Shown piece after piece: positions 14,868 through 23,578 of a stretch of 64,000 nucleotides of DNA. The notes below the pieces were generated by a model, which was not told the DNA's origin, ran no database searches, and saw only the letters and a program-made list of their open reading frames with translations. Position 1 is the stretch's first letter. Every line of letters starts with the position of its first letter. The position numbers and the translations under genes are program-made. The stretch spans positions 1-64,000 of the forward strand of contig NZ_JAUJZH010000017.1 in the NCBI RefSeq assembly GCF_030486595.1. Direction: 5' to 3'. The stretch comes from Variovorax ginsengisoli. GTDB lineage: Bacteria > Pseudomonadota > Gammaproteobacteria > Burkholderiales > Burkholderiaceae_C.

Positions 14868-17192
14868 GTGACCACAGATACGAATCCCATGCGCTTCGGC
14901 AGCGGCCAGGCGGTCAGACGGCTCGAGGACGAGAAGCTGCTGGCCGGCGCCGGCCGCTACACCGACGACGTCGCACCGGCGGGCCAGAGCTGGCTTTGCT
15001 TCGTGCGTTCGCCCTATCCGCATGCGCGGCTGGGGGCGGTCGATACGGCGGCGGCCCGCGGAATGCCCGGCGTGCTCGGCGTCTTCACCGGGGCCGACCT
15101 GGACCGGGCCGGCGTCAAGCCGATGCCGGGAGCGCCCTTCAAGCGCGCCGACGGCGCCGACTGCGCGACGCCGCTGCGCCGGGTGCTGGCGCTGGAGCGC
15201 GTGCGTTTCGTCGGTGAGCCGGTCGCCGTCGTGGTCGCGGAGACTTTGACCCAGGCGCGCGATGCGGCCGAGGCGGTGATGGTCGACTACGAAGAGCTGC
15301 CGATGGTGGTCGACCTGCGGGCTGCGACCGCCGAGGGCGCGCCGCTGATCTGCGACGAGGGCACCGGCAACATCGCGGCCGAGATGCGCCACGGCAGCGC
15401 CGAAGCAACCGCGGAGGCTTTCGCCAAGGCCAGCCACGTGGTGGCGCTCGACGTCGTCAACCAGCGCGTGGTCGCGCTGACGATCGAGCCGCGCACCGTG
15501 CTGGCCGAGTTCGACCCTGCCACCGACCGGATCACGATCCGGATGAGCACGCAGATGCCTTCCGGCGTGCGCGATTCGGTGTGCGACGCGATCGGCCTCG
15601 CGAAGGACAAGGTGCGCGTGGTGGTGGGCGACGTGGGCGGCGGCTTCGGCATGAAGACCGGCGCCTATCCCGAGGACATCGCGGTCGCCTACGCCGCCCG
15701 CGCGCTGCAGCGCCCGGTGAAGTGGGTTGCGGACCGCAGCGAAGAGTTCCTGACGACCTCGCATGGCCGCGACATCGAGGCCAAGGCCGAGCTGGCACTC
15801 GACGCCCAGGGCAAGATTCTCGGCCTGCGCATCCGCACCCATGCCAACGTCGGCGCCTACGCGACCGGCACCGGGGTCGCGATCCAGCTGCTGATCGGCC
15901 CGTGGGTGCAGACCAGCGTCTACGACATCCAGACCATCGACTTCCATTTCAAGGCGGTGCTGACCAACACCGCGCCCACCGGTGCCTACCGCGGGGCCGG
16001 CCGGCCCGAGGCCATCTACACGATGGAGCGCCTGATGGACGAGGCGGCGCGCCAGACCGGCATCGACCGGATCGAACTGCGCCGGCGCAACTTCATCGGG
16101 CCGGCGCAGATGCCCTACAAGAATCCGATGCAGCAGGTCTACGACACCGGGGCCTTCGAATCGGTCATGGACCAGGCGCTGGCGCTGGCCGACTGGCAGG
16201 GCTTCGATGCCCGGGCGGCCGAATCGAAGCGGCAGGGGCGGATGCGCGGACTGGGCATCGCCACCTTCCTCGAGTGGACCGGCGGCAACGTGTTCGAGGA
16301 GCGCGTGACCGTCACGGTGCGCGCCGACGGCGTGATCGAGGTGTTTTCGGCCGTCAATGCGATGGGGCAGGGCATCGCGACCACCCTGGCGCAGCTGGTG
16401 GTCGATGCCTTTGGCGTGCCGATCGAGCAGGTGCACATCGTGCTGGGCGACACCGACCGCGGCGACGGCTTCGGCAGCGCCGGCTCGCGCTCGTTGTTCA
16501 CCGGCGGCTCGGCGGTCCGGATCGGCGCCGAGCGCACCATCGAGAAGGGCCGCGAACTGGCGGCGAAAGAGCTCGAGGTGGCGACGGCCGACGTCGAATA
16601 CGCTGCCGGCGTCTTCAAGGTGGCGGGCACCGACCTGAAGCTCGACCTGTTCACGCTGGCCGGCAAGCAGGCCGAGCAGCAGATCTTCGTCGACTCGACC
16701 AGCACGGTGTCGGGACCGACCTGGCCGAACGGCTGCCACATCACCGAGATCGAGATCGATCCGCCCACAGGCGAGATCAGCGTGCAGACCTATGCCTCGG
16801 TCAATGACGTCGGCCGGGTGGTCAACCCGCTGATCGTGCGCGGCCAGCTCGAGGGCGGGGCGGTGCAGGGCATCGGCCAGGCGCTGTGTGAGCGGGTGGT
16901 CTACGACAGCGAGACCGGCCAGCCGCTGACCGGCAGCCTGATGGACTACGCGGCACCGCGCGCCGACATCATCGCCACCATGTTCCGCATGGAGATGGAC
17001 GAATCGACGCCGTGCAAGAACAACCCGCTGGGGGTCAAGGGCGTGGGCGAGCTGGGCACCATCGGCGCCACGCCGGCGGTGGTGAATGCGGTGGCGGATG
17101 CGCTGGCGCGCAACGGGCTGGCGGATCGGACGCCGCATCTGGACATGCCGTTGACCCCGGATCGGGTCTGGCGGTTGATGCAGGCGGCCTAG
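14868..17192 (+). CDS. molybdenum hydroxylase large subunit (xanthine dehydrogenase family)
   Basis: 774-residue molybdopterin cofactor-binding subunit of the aldehyde oxidase/xanthine dehydrogenase/CoxL group. Visible motifs are GGGFGMKTGAYPED in the cofactor domain, the active-site loop AYRGAGR at about residues 373-379, and GVGELG with the catalytic glutamate at about 728. AYRGAGR is the form II signature; true CO dehydrogenase has AYRCSFR, so CO oxidation is unlikely. GTG 14868 is chosen for AAGAGGA upstream; ATG 14889 is possible. The FAD and iron-sulfur subunits are absent nearby, which is unusual. Substrate unknown. Confidence 0.85.
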   Translation: MTTDTNPMRFGSGQAVRRLEDEKLLAGAGRYTDDVAPAGQSWLCFVRSPYPHARLGAVDTAAARGMPGVLGVFTGADLDRAGVKPMPGAPFKRADGADCATPLRRVLALERVRFVGEPVAVVVAETLTQARDAAEAVMVDYEELPMVVDLRAATAEGAPLICDEGTGNIAAEMRHGSAEATAEAFAKASHVVALDVVNQRVVALTIEPRTVLAEFDPATDRITIRMSTQMPSGVRDSVCDAIGLAKDKVRVVVGDVGGGFGMKTGAYPEDIAVAYAARALQRPVKWVADRSEEFLTTSHGRDIEAKAELALDAQGKILGLRIRTHANVGAYATGTGVAIQLLIGPWVQTSVYDIQTIDFHFKAVLTNTAPTGAYRGAGRPEAIYTMERLMDEAARQTGIDRIELRRRNFIGPAQMPYKNPMQQVYDTGAFESVMDQALALADWQGFDARAAESKRQGRMRGLGIATFLEWTGGNVFEERVTVTVRADGVIEVFSAVNAMGQGIATTLAQLVVDAFGVPIEQVHIVLGDTDRGDGFGSAGSRSLFTGGSAVRIGAERTIEKGRELAAKELEVATADVEYAAGVFKVAGTDLKLDLFTLAGKQAEQQIFVDSTSTVSGPTWPNGCHITEIEIDPPTGEISVQTYASVNDVGRVVNPLIVRGQLEGGAVQGIGQALCERVVYDSETGQPLTGSLMDYAAPRADIIATMFRMEMDESTPCKNNPLGVKGVGELGTIGATPAVVNAVADALARNGLADRTPHLDMPLTPDRVWRLMQAA

Positions 17193-17201
17193 GAAGATTC
17201 A

Positions 17202-17264
17202 GTCAGTTGGGGACAGAGCAACAAGCCGCTTCGCCGTTTGTTGGTCTGTCCCGCAAGGTCTCAG
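17202..17264. repeat. extragenic palindromic repeat, copy 2
   Basis: Second copy of the element at 12346-12424: outer stem GGGACAG (17210-17216) / CTGTCCC (17246-17252) around a CCGCTTCGCCG-like core. Read leftward it begins TGAGACCTTGCGG, and that TGA is the stop codon of pobA. It separates the converging molybdenum hydroxylase and pobA genes. Confidence 0.8.
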
Positions 17265-18442
17265 AAATTCTCCATCGGCAACCCGACGTAGTTCTCGGCC
17301 AGCGAGGTCGAGGCCGCATGCGAATGCACCAGGTAGTCGAGCTCGGCCTCCTGGATCTTCTGGCCGAACTCGCCGGTGTCCGGGAAGCGGTGCATCAGCG
17401 AAGTGAACCACCACGAGAAGCGTTCGGCCTTCCAGACCCGGCGCAGGCAGAGGTCGGAGTAGCGGTCGAGCGCAGAGGGGGTCTTGTCGCGGTAGAAGAT
17501 CTCCAGCGCGCGCGACAGGTAGTCGACGTCCGAGGCTGCCAGGTTCAGGCCCTTGGCGCCGGTCGGCGGCACGATGTGGGCGGCGTCACCGGCCAGGAAC
17601 AGGCTGCCGAATCGCATCGGCTCGGCGACGAAGCTGCGCAGCGGGGCGATGCTCTTCTCGAGCGACGGGCCGGTCACGAGGCGGTCGCGGGCCTCGGGGT
17701 CGAGGCGCAGGCGCAGCTCGTTCCAGAAGGCCTCGTCGCTCCAGTTTTCGACCTTCTCTTCGGTCGGGACCTGGACGTAGTAGCGGCTGCGGGTGGCGCT
17801 GCGCATGCTGCACAGGGCGAACCCGCGGGCGGTGTTGGCGTAGATCAGTTCGTGCGACACCGGCGGCACGTCGGCCAGCACGCCGAGCCAGCCGAAGGGG
17901 TAGATCTTCTCGTAGGTGTGCAGCGAATCGGCCGGCACGCTGGCGCGGCTGACGCCGTGGTAGCCGTCGCAGCCGGCGATGAAGTCGCATTCGACCTCGT
18001 GGGTGGCGCCGTCCTTCTGGTAGCGCACCCGGGGACGGGCGGTGTCGAAGTCGTGCAGGCTGACCGACGCTGCGTTGTAGATCGTGGTCAGGCCGGCGGC
18101 AGCGCGCGCTTCCATCAGGTCGCGGGTCACTTCGGTCTGGCCGTACACCGTTACCTGCTTGCCGTCGGTCAGGCCGTGCAGGTCGATGCGGTGCCGGGCG
18201 CCCTTGAACAGCAGCTCGATGCCCTCGTGCGGCAGGCCCTCGGCCTTGGCCCGGGTGTCGACGCCGGCGCGGGCCAGCAGGTCCATCGAGATCTGCTCGA
18301 GCACGCCGGCGCGGATGCGGCCGAGCACGTAGTCGCCGCTCTGGCGTTCGAGAATGATGTTGTCGATGCCGGCCTTGTGCAGCAGTTGGCCGAGCAAGAG
18401 GCCGGCGGGGCCTGCGCCGATGATGGCAACCTGTGTTCGCAT
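17261..18442 (-). CDS. pobA: 4-hydroxybenzoate 3-monooxygenase
   Basis: FAD- and NADPH-dependent monooxygenase converting 4-hydroxybenzoate to protocatechuate. The 393 residues match the well-known enzyme of 394. Motifs: GAGPAGLLLGQLL at the N-terminus, CDGYHGVSR in the middle (DG motif), and GDAAHIVPPTGAKGLNLA for FAD binding. The ATG at 18442 has AGGAGA eight bases upstream and replaces a longer frame. The gene is divergent from an IclR-type regulator, as in other pobA loci. The stop codon lies inside an extragenic repeat. Confidence 0.95.
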   Translation of the reverse strand: MRTQVAIIGAGPAGLLLGQLLHKAGIDNIILERQSGDYVLGRIRAGVLEQISMDLLARAGVDTRAKAEGLPHEGIELLFKGARHRIDLHGLTDGKQVTVYGQTEVTRDLMEARAAAGLTTIYNAASVSLHDFDTARPRVRYQKDGATHEVECDFIAGCDGYHGVSRASVPADSLHTYEKIYPFGWLGVLADVPPVSHELIYANTARGFALCSMRSATRSRYYVQVPTEEKVENWSDEAFWNELRLRLDPEARDRLVTGPSLEKSIAPLRSFVAEPMRFGSLFLAGDAAHIVPPTGAKGLNLAASDVDYLSRALEIFYRDKTPSALDRYSDLCLRRVWKAERFSWWFTSLMHRFPDTGEFGQKIQEAELDYLVHSHAASTSLAENYVGLPMENF

Positions 18443-18530
18443 GCGAGTCTCCTGAAGTTTGTGCAAGCGTAGGGCGTTGCATCCGTTTCAGGGGACCCGG
18501 ATGGCACGCGCTGTGCGATCATGAAAGCAC

Positions 18531-18549
18531 TTGCGCGATGATCGCGCAA
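18531..18549. promoter_or_regulatory. palindrome, candidate operator of pobA and its regulator
   Basis: TTGCGCGATGATCGCGCAA has two nine-base arms around a central G. A related GTGCGATCATGAAAGCAC sequence lies just upstream at about 18513-18530. It sits between the pobA and iclR starts, and overlaps the ATG at 18538 if that is the true regulator start. Binding by the IclR protein is inference. Confidence 0.55.
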
Positions 18550-19332
18550 TCCCTTTCGACCATGACCATCGCCAAACCGGATTTCATCGAGGGCATCGCC
18601 AAGGGCATGGCCGTGCTCGAGAGCTTCGACACCGAGCGCCAGCGGCTCAATGCCACCCTGGCCGCCGAGCGGGCCGGGCTCACGCGCGCCGCGGCCCGGC
18701 GCCACCTGCTGACCCTGGCACACCTGGGCTACCTGGAAACCGACGGCAGCTATTTCTGGATGTCGCCCAAGGTGCTGCGCTTCTCGGGCAGCTACCTGGC
18801 GTCGTCGCGGCTGCCGAGGGCGCTGCAGCCGACCTTGAACCGGCTCGCGGCCCAGACCCAGGAATCGTTCTCGGCCGTGGTGCTCGACGGCGAGGAGGTG
18901 GTGATCGTCGCGCGCAGCGGCAGCTACGCGGCGCCGACCCGGGTGCTGGCCTATGGCCTGCATCTCGGGGCCCGGCTGCCGGCCCACGCGACCTCCACCG
19001 GCCGGGTGCTGCTGGCCGCGCTGAGTCCGGCCGAGCTCACCGAATGGCTCAAGGCGCGGCGGCTGTCGCGGCTGACGCCCCAGACCATCACCCAGGCGCG
19101 GGAACTGCGCCAGCGCATCGCGCAGACCCGCAAGGACGATTTCTGCTTTGCCAGCGAAGAGCATGAACTCGGCGTCCAGGCATTGGCGGTGCCGCTTCGC
19201 GACATGCAGGGGCGCACGGTGGCGGCGCTCAACGTGGTGCTGTCCGGGGGGCGCTACCAGGAGGACGCGCTGCGCCGCGACCTGCTGCCGCTGCTGTTCG
19301 ATGCGGCCAGAGAGGTCAGGTCCTTGCTGTGA
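18538..19332 (+). CDS. IclR family regulator, PobR/PcaR-like
   Basis: 264-residue IclR protein with the DFIEGIAKGMAVLESFD opening typical of the PcaR/PcaU/PobR branch that controls aromatic catabolism. The helix-turn-helix is at LTRAAARRHLLTLAHLGYL and the effector domain includes HATSTGRVLLAAL and FASEEHELGVQALAVPL. It is divergent from pobA, so control of pobA by 4-hydroxybenzoate is likely. Two starts are possible, ATG 18538 and ATG 18562; the second would leave the palindrome at 18531-18549 outside the coding region. Neither has a strong ribosome binding site. Confidence 0.88.
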   Translation: MIAQSLSTMTIAKPDFIEGIAKGMAVLESFDTERQRLNATLAAERAGLTRAAARRHLLTLAHLGYLETDGSYFWMSPKVLRFSGSYLASSRLPRALQPTLNRLAAQTQESFSAVVLDGEEVVIVARSGSYAAPTRVLAYGLHLGARLPAHATSTGRVLLAALSPAELTEWLKARRLSRLTPQTITQARELRQRIAQTRKDDFCFASEEHELGVQALAVPLRDMQGRTVAALNVVLSGGRYQEDALRRDLLPLLFDAAREVRSLL

Positions 19333-19373
19333 GTCGCTACCATCTCGTTCGACCCACCGCGGATGACTGAACC

Positions 19374-20033
19374 ATGCGACTGCTGCTGCTCGAAGACGAC
19401 GTGATGATCGGCGAAGCCGTGCTCGACCTGCTGCGCGCGGAGCAGTACGCGGTCGACTGGGTCAAGGACGGCGACGCCGCCGATACCGCCCTGCGCACGC
19501 AGCAGTACGACTTGGTGCTGCTCGACCTCGGCGTGCCGCGGCGCGACGGGCTCGACGTGCTGCGCGCGCTGCGGGCCCGCAAGCAGCGCATGCCGGTGCT
19601 GATCGCGACCGCGCGCGACTCGGTCGCGCAGCGCATCGAGGGGCTCGATGCCGGCGCCGACGACTACGTGCTCAAGCCCTACGACCTCGACGAGCTGCTG
19701 GCCCGCATCCGGGCGCTGCTGCGGCGGGCTTCGGGGCGGGCCGAGCCGGTCTACGAGCACATGGGCGTGAGCGTCAATCCTGCCACCCGGGAGGTCAGCG
19801 TGGGCGGTCAGCCGGTCATCTTGTCGGCGCGCGAATGGGCGGTGCTCGAGCCGCTGCTGGCCCGGCCCGGCATGGTGCTGTCGCGGGCCCAGCTCGAGGA
19901 GAAGCTCTACAGCTGGAAGGACGAGATCAGCAGCAATGCGGTCGAGGTCTACGTGCACGGGCTGCGCAAGAAGCTGGGCGCCGATCTGATTCGCAATGTG
20001 CGGGGGGTGGGGTACATGGTGCCGAAGGAATGA
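19374..20033 (+). CDS. OmpR-family response regulator
   Basis: 219-residue regulator: receiver domain with phosphoacceptor D51 (VLLDLGVPRRDG), K101 (VLKPYDLDELLARI), and a C-terminal winged-helix DNA-binding domain ending in the typical NAVEVYVHGLRKKLGADLIRN region. It is closest in style to the QseB/PmrA/TctD branch. Its stop overlaps the kinase start (ATGA), so the two are one operon. A PmrA-like direct repeat in front of degP suggests that protease as a target; this is inference. Confidence 0.93.
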   Translation: MRLLLLEDDVMIGEAVLDLLRAEQYAVDWVKDGDAADTALRTQQYDLVLLDLGVPRRDGLDVLRALRARKQRMPVLIATARDSVAQRIEGLDAGADDYVLKPYDLDELLARIRALLRRASGRAEPVYEHMGVSVNPATREVSVGGQPVILSAREWAVLEPLLARPGMVLSRAQLEEKLYSWKDEISSNAVEVYVHGLRKKLGADLIRNVRGVGYMVPKE

Positions 20034-21337
20034 AGTCGCTCCGGGCTAGGTTGCTGTGGTTCCTGTTGGCGGCCATCGTGCTGGCGGCGGGCACCCAGGC
20101 CTTCGTCACCTATCGTGCGGTGCTCGAGGCGGCCGACGACATCTTCGACCAGCACATGCAGCAGATGGCGCTGTCGCTGCGCGCCGGGCTGCCGCCGAGT
20201 TCCACGGTCGGCGGCCTTGGCGGCGGCGAGGAGAACTTCGAATTCATCGTCCAGATCTGGACCCTGGACGGCATCCGGATCTTCGATTCGGCCGCCCAGT
20301 CGGCGCTGCCGCAGCGCGCGGTGCTGGGCTTTTCCAACGTGAAGGCGCGCAGCACCACCTACCGCGTCTTCTCGCTGGCGACCGGGGCGCTGGTGATCCA
20401 GGTGGCGCAGGACATGGCGGCGCGGCGCCGCATGGCGGGCACGCTGGCTTTGCGCACCGTCGGGCCGATCGTGCTGGCGGCGCCGCTGCTGATGCTGGTG
20501 GTCTGGTGGGTGGTGAGCCGCTCGCTGGCCCCGGTGGCCCGGGTCCGCCGGCAGGTGGCGACCCGGCAGGCCGACGACCTGTCGCCGCTCAACGAAGCCG
20601 ACCTGCCCGAGGAGGTGCGGCCGCTGGTGCACGAGCTGAACCTGCTGTTCGTGCGGGTGCGCCAGGCCTTCGAGGCCCAGAAGCACTTCGTCGCCGACGC
20701 GGCGCACGAACTGCGGTCGCCGCTGGCGGCGCTCAAGCTGCAGGTGCAGGGCCTGCGGCGTGCGTCCGACGATGCGACGCGCGAACTCGCGGTGGCCCGG
20801 CTGGCCGCCGGCATCGACCGGGCGACCCGGCTGGTCGAGCAGATGCTGGCGCTGGCACGGCACGAGGCCAGTGCGGCGGCGGGCGCGCGGCCGGAAGCCG
20901 TCAGCCTGCCCGAGGTCGCGCGGCTGGCGATCTCCGACACCGTGGCCGCGGCCCAGTCGCGCGACATCGACATCGGCATCGCGCGGGCCGACCCGGCGAC
21001 GGTGCAGGGCCAGCCGGAGGCGCTGCGCACCCTGCTGCGCAACCTGATCGACAACGCGGTCAAGTACACGCCGCCCGGCGGCCGCGTCGACGTCGGGATC
21101 GCCGCCGGGGCGGGCGCCGTCGAATTGAGCGTCGACGACAGCGGACCCGGCCTGCCCGAGAGCGAGCGCGAGCGCGTGCTCGACCGCTTCTACCGCGCGG
21201 GCCAGCCCCAGGCCCCCGGCAGCGGCCTGGGCCTGTCGATCGTCAAGTCGATCGCCGACCTGCACGGCGCGGCGGTGTCGCTGGAGCCATCGCCTCTCGG
21301 CGGCCTGCGCGTTCTGGTTCGCTTCCCCGCAGCCTGA
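20030..21337 (+). CDS. sensor histidine kinase
   Basis: 435-residue membrane kinase of the QseC/PmrB type. There is an N-terminal transmembrane helix (about 7-28), a short periplasmic domain, a second helix (about 146-164), then HAMP-like sequence, HisKA with H226 in DAAHELRSPLAALKL, and an ATPase domain with NLIDNAVKYTPPGG, DDSGPGLP and GSGLGLSIVKSI. ATG 20030 overlaps the regulator stop. The short periplasmic loop with a Gly-rich part gives no clue to the ligand. Confidence 0.93.
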   Translation: MKSLRARLLWFLLAAIVLAAGTQAFVTYRAVLEAADDIFDQHMQQMALSLRAGLPPSSTVGGLGGGEENFEFIVQIWTLDGIRIFDSAAQSALPQRAVLGFSNVKARSTTYRVFSLATGALVIQVAQDMAARRRMAGTLALRTVGPIVLAAPLLMLVVWWVVSRSLAPVARVRRQVATRQADDLSPLNEADLPEEVRPLVHELNLLFVRVRQAFEAQKHFVADAAHELRSPLAALKLQVQGLRRASDDATRELAVARLAAGIDRATRLVEQMLALARHEASAAAGARPEAVSLPEVARLAISDTVAAAQSRDIDIGIARADPATVQGQPEALRTLLRNLIDNAVKYTPPGGRVDVGIAAGAGAVELSVDDSGPGLPESERERVLDRFYRAGQPQAPGSGLGLSIVKSIADLHGAAVSLEPSPLGGLRVLVRFPAA

Positions 21338-21400
21338 CTGCCCGGCCGGCGCAGCCCGGCCCGTTGGTGAAACACCGCGGAACTGGCTTTGCCAGGCCGC

Positions 21401-21537
21401 TGGTGTTGCCCCCGGCAGGGGGCTGAGAGCCGCGGCTCCAAGCCTGCCTGCGCAGGCTTGGACGGCTCCGAAGGGCCGCTGCCTCTGGCAGCGACTCGAG
21501 GCGCCCGGACACGAAGTGCCGGGCAACCTGGGGGCGA
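21401..21537. repeat. cluster of extragenic palindromes
   Basis: Contains GCCCCC/GGGGGC at 21408-21423, CCAAGCCTGC/GCAGGCTTGG at 21438-21461, and a right end reading CGAAGTGCCGGGCAACCTGG. The architecture resembles the element at 60592-60661. It follows the sensor kinase stop and probably ends the two-component operon. Confidence 0.6.
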
Positions 21538-21542
21538 GCCAA

Positions 21543-21559
21543 TTTAAGCCGGGCCTAAG
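21543..21559 (+). promoter_or_regulatory. PmrA/QseB-like direct repeat upstream of degP
   Basis: TTTAAG-N5-CCTAAG matches the PmrA-type box YTTAAK-N5-YTTAAK with one deviation. It lies 55 bases before the protease gene and directly downstream of the regulator-kinase pair. The link is inferred from pattern and position. Confidence 0.45.
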
Positions 21560-21613
21560 CTGGCGGCCCGACATTCCTTTCGTGCTCTCTTCCCATACTC
21601 GAAAGGATTCCTG

Positions 21614-23098
21614 ATGAAAACCGGTTTGACCTCGCCTCGCGCGCTCGTGCTTTCGCTGGCAGCCGCCGGCGTGATCGGTGCCGTCGGCACTGGCGCCTAC
21701 ACCAGCGCCCGTGCCGTGGCCGCGCCCCCGGCGCAGGCCGTTGCCGTCGCTGGCACCACCACCGCGCCGACGGTGACCATGCCCGACTTTTCCACCATCA
21801 CCGCCCGCGACGGCCAGGCGGTGGTCAACATCAGCGTCACCGGCACCACCAAGACGGCCGGCGCCGAAGGCGGCCCGCAGATGGACCCGGACGATCCGAT
21901 GTATGAGTTCTACCGCCGCTTCGGCGGCGGCCAGGGCCCGCGCGGCCAGCAGCCGCAGCGCGAGACCCCGGTCCGTGGCCAGGGCTCGGGCTTCATCCTT
22001 AGCGCCGACGGCATCATCCTGACCAACGCCCACGTCGTGAAGGACGCCAAGGAAGTCACGGTCAAGCTGACCGACCGCCGCGAGTTCAGCGCCAAGGTGC
22101 TCGGCTCCGACCCCAAGACCGACGTCGCCGTGATCAAGATCGAGGCCAAGAATCTGCCCGTGCTGGCTGTCGGCAACACAAAGGACCTGAAGGCCGGCGA
22201 ATGGGTGCTGGCGATCGGTTCGCCATTCGGCTTCGAGAACACCGTCACCGCCGGCGTGGTCAGCGCCAAGGGCCGCTCGCTGCCCGACGACGGCTACGTG
22301 CCCTTCATCCAGACCGACGTCGCGATCAATCCGGGCAACTCCGGCGGCCCGCTCCTCAACACGCGCGGCGAGGTGGTCGGCATCAACTCCCAGATCTACA
22401 GCCGCAGCGGCGGCTACCAGGGCGTCTCGTTCGCGATTCCGATCGAGGTCGCGATGCAGGTCAAGGACCAGATCGTCGCGACCGGCAAGGCCACCCATGC
22501 GCGCCTCGGCGTCGCGGTCCAGGAAGTGAACCAGGCCTTTGCCGATTCGTTCAAGCTCGACAAGCCCGAAGGCGCGCTGGTCTCGAACGTCGAGAAGGGC
22601 GGCCCGGCCGACCAGGCCGGCCTGCGCTCGGGCGACGTGATCCGCAAGGTCGACGGTGAGCCGATCGTGTCCTCGGGCGACCTGCCGGCCCTGATCGGGC
22701 AGAAGAAGCCGGGCAGCAAGATCGCGCTCGAGATCTGGCGCCAGGGTGCGCGCCAGGAAATCTCCGCCAAGCTGGGCGACGCGGCCGAGAAGGGCACCGC
22801 GGTGGCGAAGAACGAGGAGGGCGGCGCCAAGCAGGGCAAGCTCGGTCTCGCGCTGCGTCCGCTGCAGCCGCAGGAACAACGCGAAGCCCAGGTCGACGGC
22901 GGCCTGCTGATCGCGGAGGTCGCGGGTCCGGCGGCGCTGGCTGGCGTGCAGACGGGCGACGTGCTGCTGGCCATCAACGGCACGCCGGCGAAGAGCATCG
23001 AGCAGGTGCGCGAGGTGGTGGCCAAGGCCGACAAGTCGGTGGCGCTGCTGATCCAGCGCGACGGCAACAAGATCTTCGTGCCGGTGCGCCTGGGCTGA
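21614..23098 (+). CDS. DegP/MucD family periplasmic serine protease
   Basis: 494-residue Do-type protease and chaperone for misfolded envelope proteins. It has an N-terminal signal sequence, a trypsin-like domain with catalytic triad H140 (TNAHVV), D170 (DPKTDVAVIKI) and S243 (NPGNSGGPLLN), and two PDZ domains (about 295-385 and 400-490). A Gly/Gln-rich loop at about 103-120 resembles the regulatory LA-type loop region. AAAGGA precedes the ATG. It lies after an OmpR-type two-component system and a matching DNA box. DegQ or MucD are equivalent names. Confidence 0.94.
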   Translation: MKTGLTSPRALVLSLAAAGVIGAVGTGAYTSARAVAAPPAQAVAVAGTTTAPTVTMPDFSTITARDGQAVVNISVTGTTKTAGAEGGPQMDPDDPMYEFYRRFGGGQGPRGQQPQRETPVRGQGSGFILSADGIILTNAHVVKDAKEVTVKLTDRREFSAKVLGSDPKTDVAVIKIEAKNLPVLAVGNTKDLKAGEWVLAIGSPFGFENTVTAGVVSAKGRSLPDDGYVPFIQTDVAINPGNSGGPLLNTRGEVVGINSQIYSRSGGYQGVSFAIPIEVAMQVKDQIVATGKATHARLGVAVQEVNQAFADSFKLDKPEGALVSNVEKGGPADQAGLRSGDVIRKVDGEPIVSSGDLPALIGQKKPGSKIALEIWRQGARQEISAKLGDAAEKGTAVAKNEEGGAKQGKLGLALRPLQPQEQREAQVDGGLLIAEVAGPAALAGVQTGDVLLAINGTPAKSIEQVREVVAKADKSVALLIQRDGNKIFVPVRLG

Positions 23099-23151
23099 GG
23101 CGCCGCCCTTTGCGGGCCGGCCGATTGCGACTTAGTGCCGGTCTCGCGGGG

Positions 23152-23190
23152 TGATCGTCAAGGCAGCGTGCAAAAGTGCCTTGGCGATCA
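23152..23190. other. long hairpin downstream of degP
   Basis: TGATCGTCAAGGCA (23152-23165) pairs with TGCCTTGGCGATCA (23177-23190) with one G-T wobble and an 11-base loop. There is no T run. It lies 50 bases upstream of the next small gene and could be a degP 3' end structure or part of that gene's 5' leader. Confidence 0.5.
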
Positions 23191-23239
23191 AATCACCGCC
23201 CAGTAACAATCCAGGCTTCACTGATCGAAAGGTTTCCCG

Positions 23240-23578
23240 GTGGCACTTCGCGATATAGCGCTGACTGTTCTCGAACTGGAACCCAATGAATTCCATTGGG
23301 TTCTGATGGAGGCAGTTCAGGCCGAGTCCGAGGATTGCCTGGGATTCAGGCCGATCGACTGCTCGACACAGGGTGTTCCGGACTATTCGGAGGCGCTCAT
23401 CCAGGGCGCCTCGGCGCTGCGCGTGCTGCAGGGCCTCGCGCCTTTCGGCAAGCCGAAGACGCCGGTCAGCATCGGCGAGAGCACCGCGGCCGCCTTGCCC
23501 GACCCGGGCGGGGCGACCACCGCCTATTCGAGCGGACCGGACTCGTGCATGTTCACCACGGACCACTCGATCCTCTAG
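23240..23578 (+). CDS. hypothetical protein, 112 residues
   Basis: No family recognised. The frame starts with GTG 23240 preceded by GAAAGG at a good distance and has codon use like its neighbours (GC-rich third positions, especially in its second half). The N-terminal half is helical and acidic (LRDIALTVLELEPNEFHWVLMEA), the C-terminal third is rich in Gly, Ser, Pro and Ala. There are two cysteines early on and one near the end; no signal peptide or membrane segment. It stands alone between degP and the FHA gene. Confidence 0.6.
   Translation: MALRDIALTVLELEPNEFHWVLMEAVQAESEDCLGFRPIDCSTQGVPDYSEALIQGASALRVLQGLAPFGKPKTPVSIGESTAAALPDPGGATTAYSSGPDSCMFTTDHSIL

Noticed and set aside
14868..17192. 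Carbon monoxide dehydrogenase CoxL
   Set aside because: The active-site loop is AYRGAGR instead of AYRCSFR and the other Cox subunits are absent.
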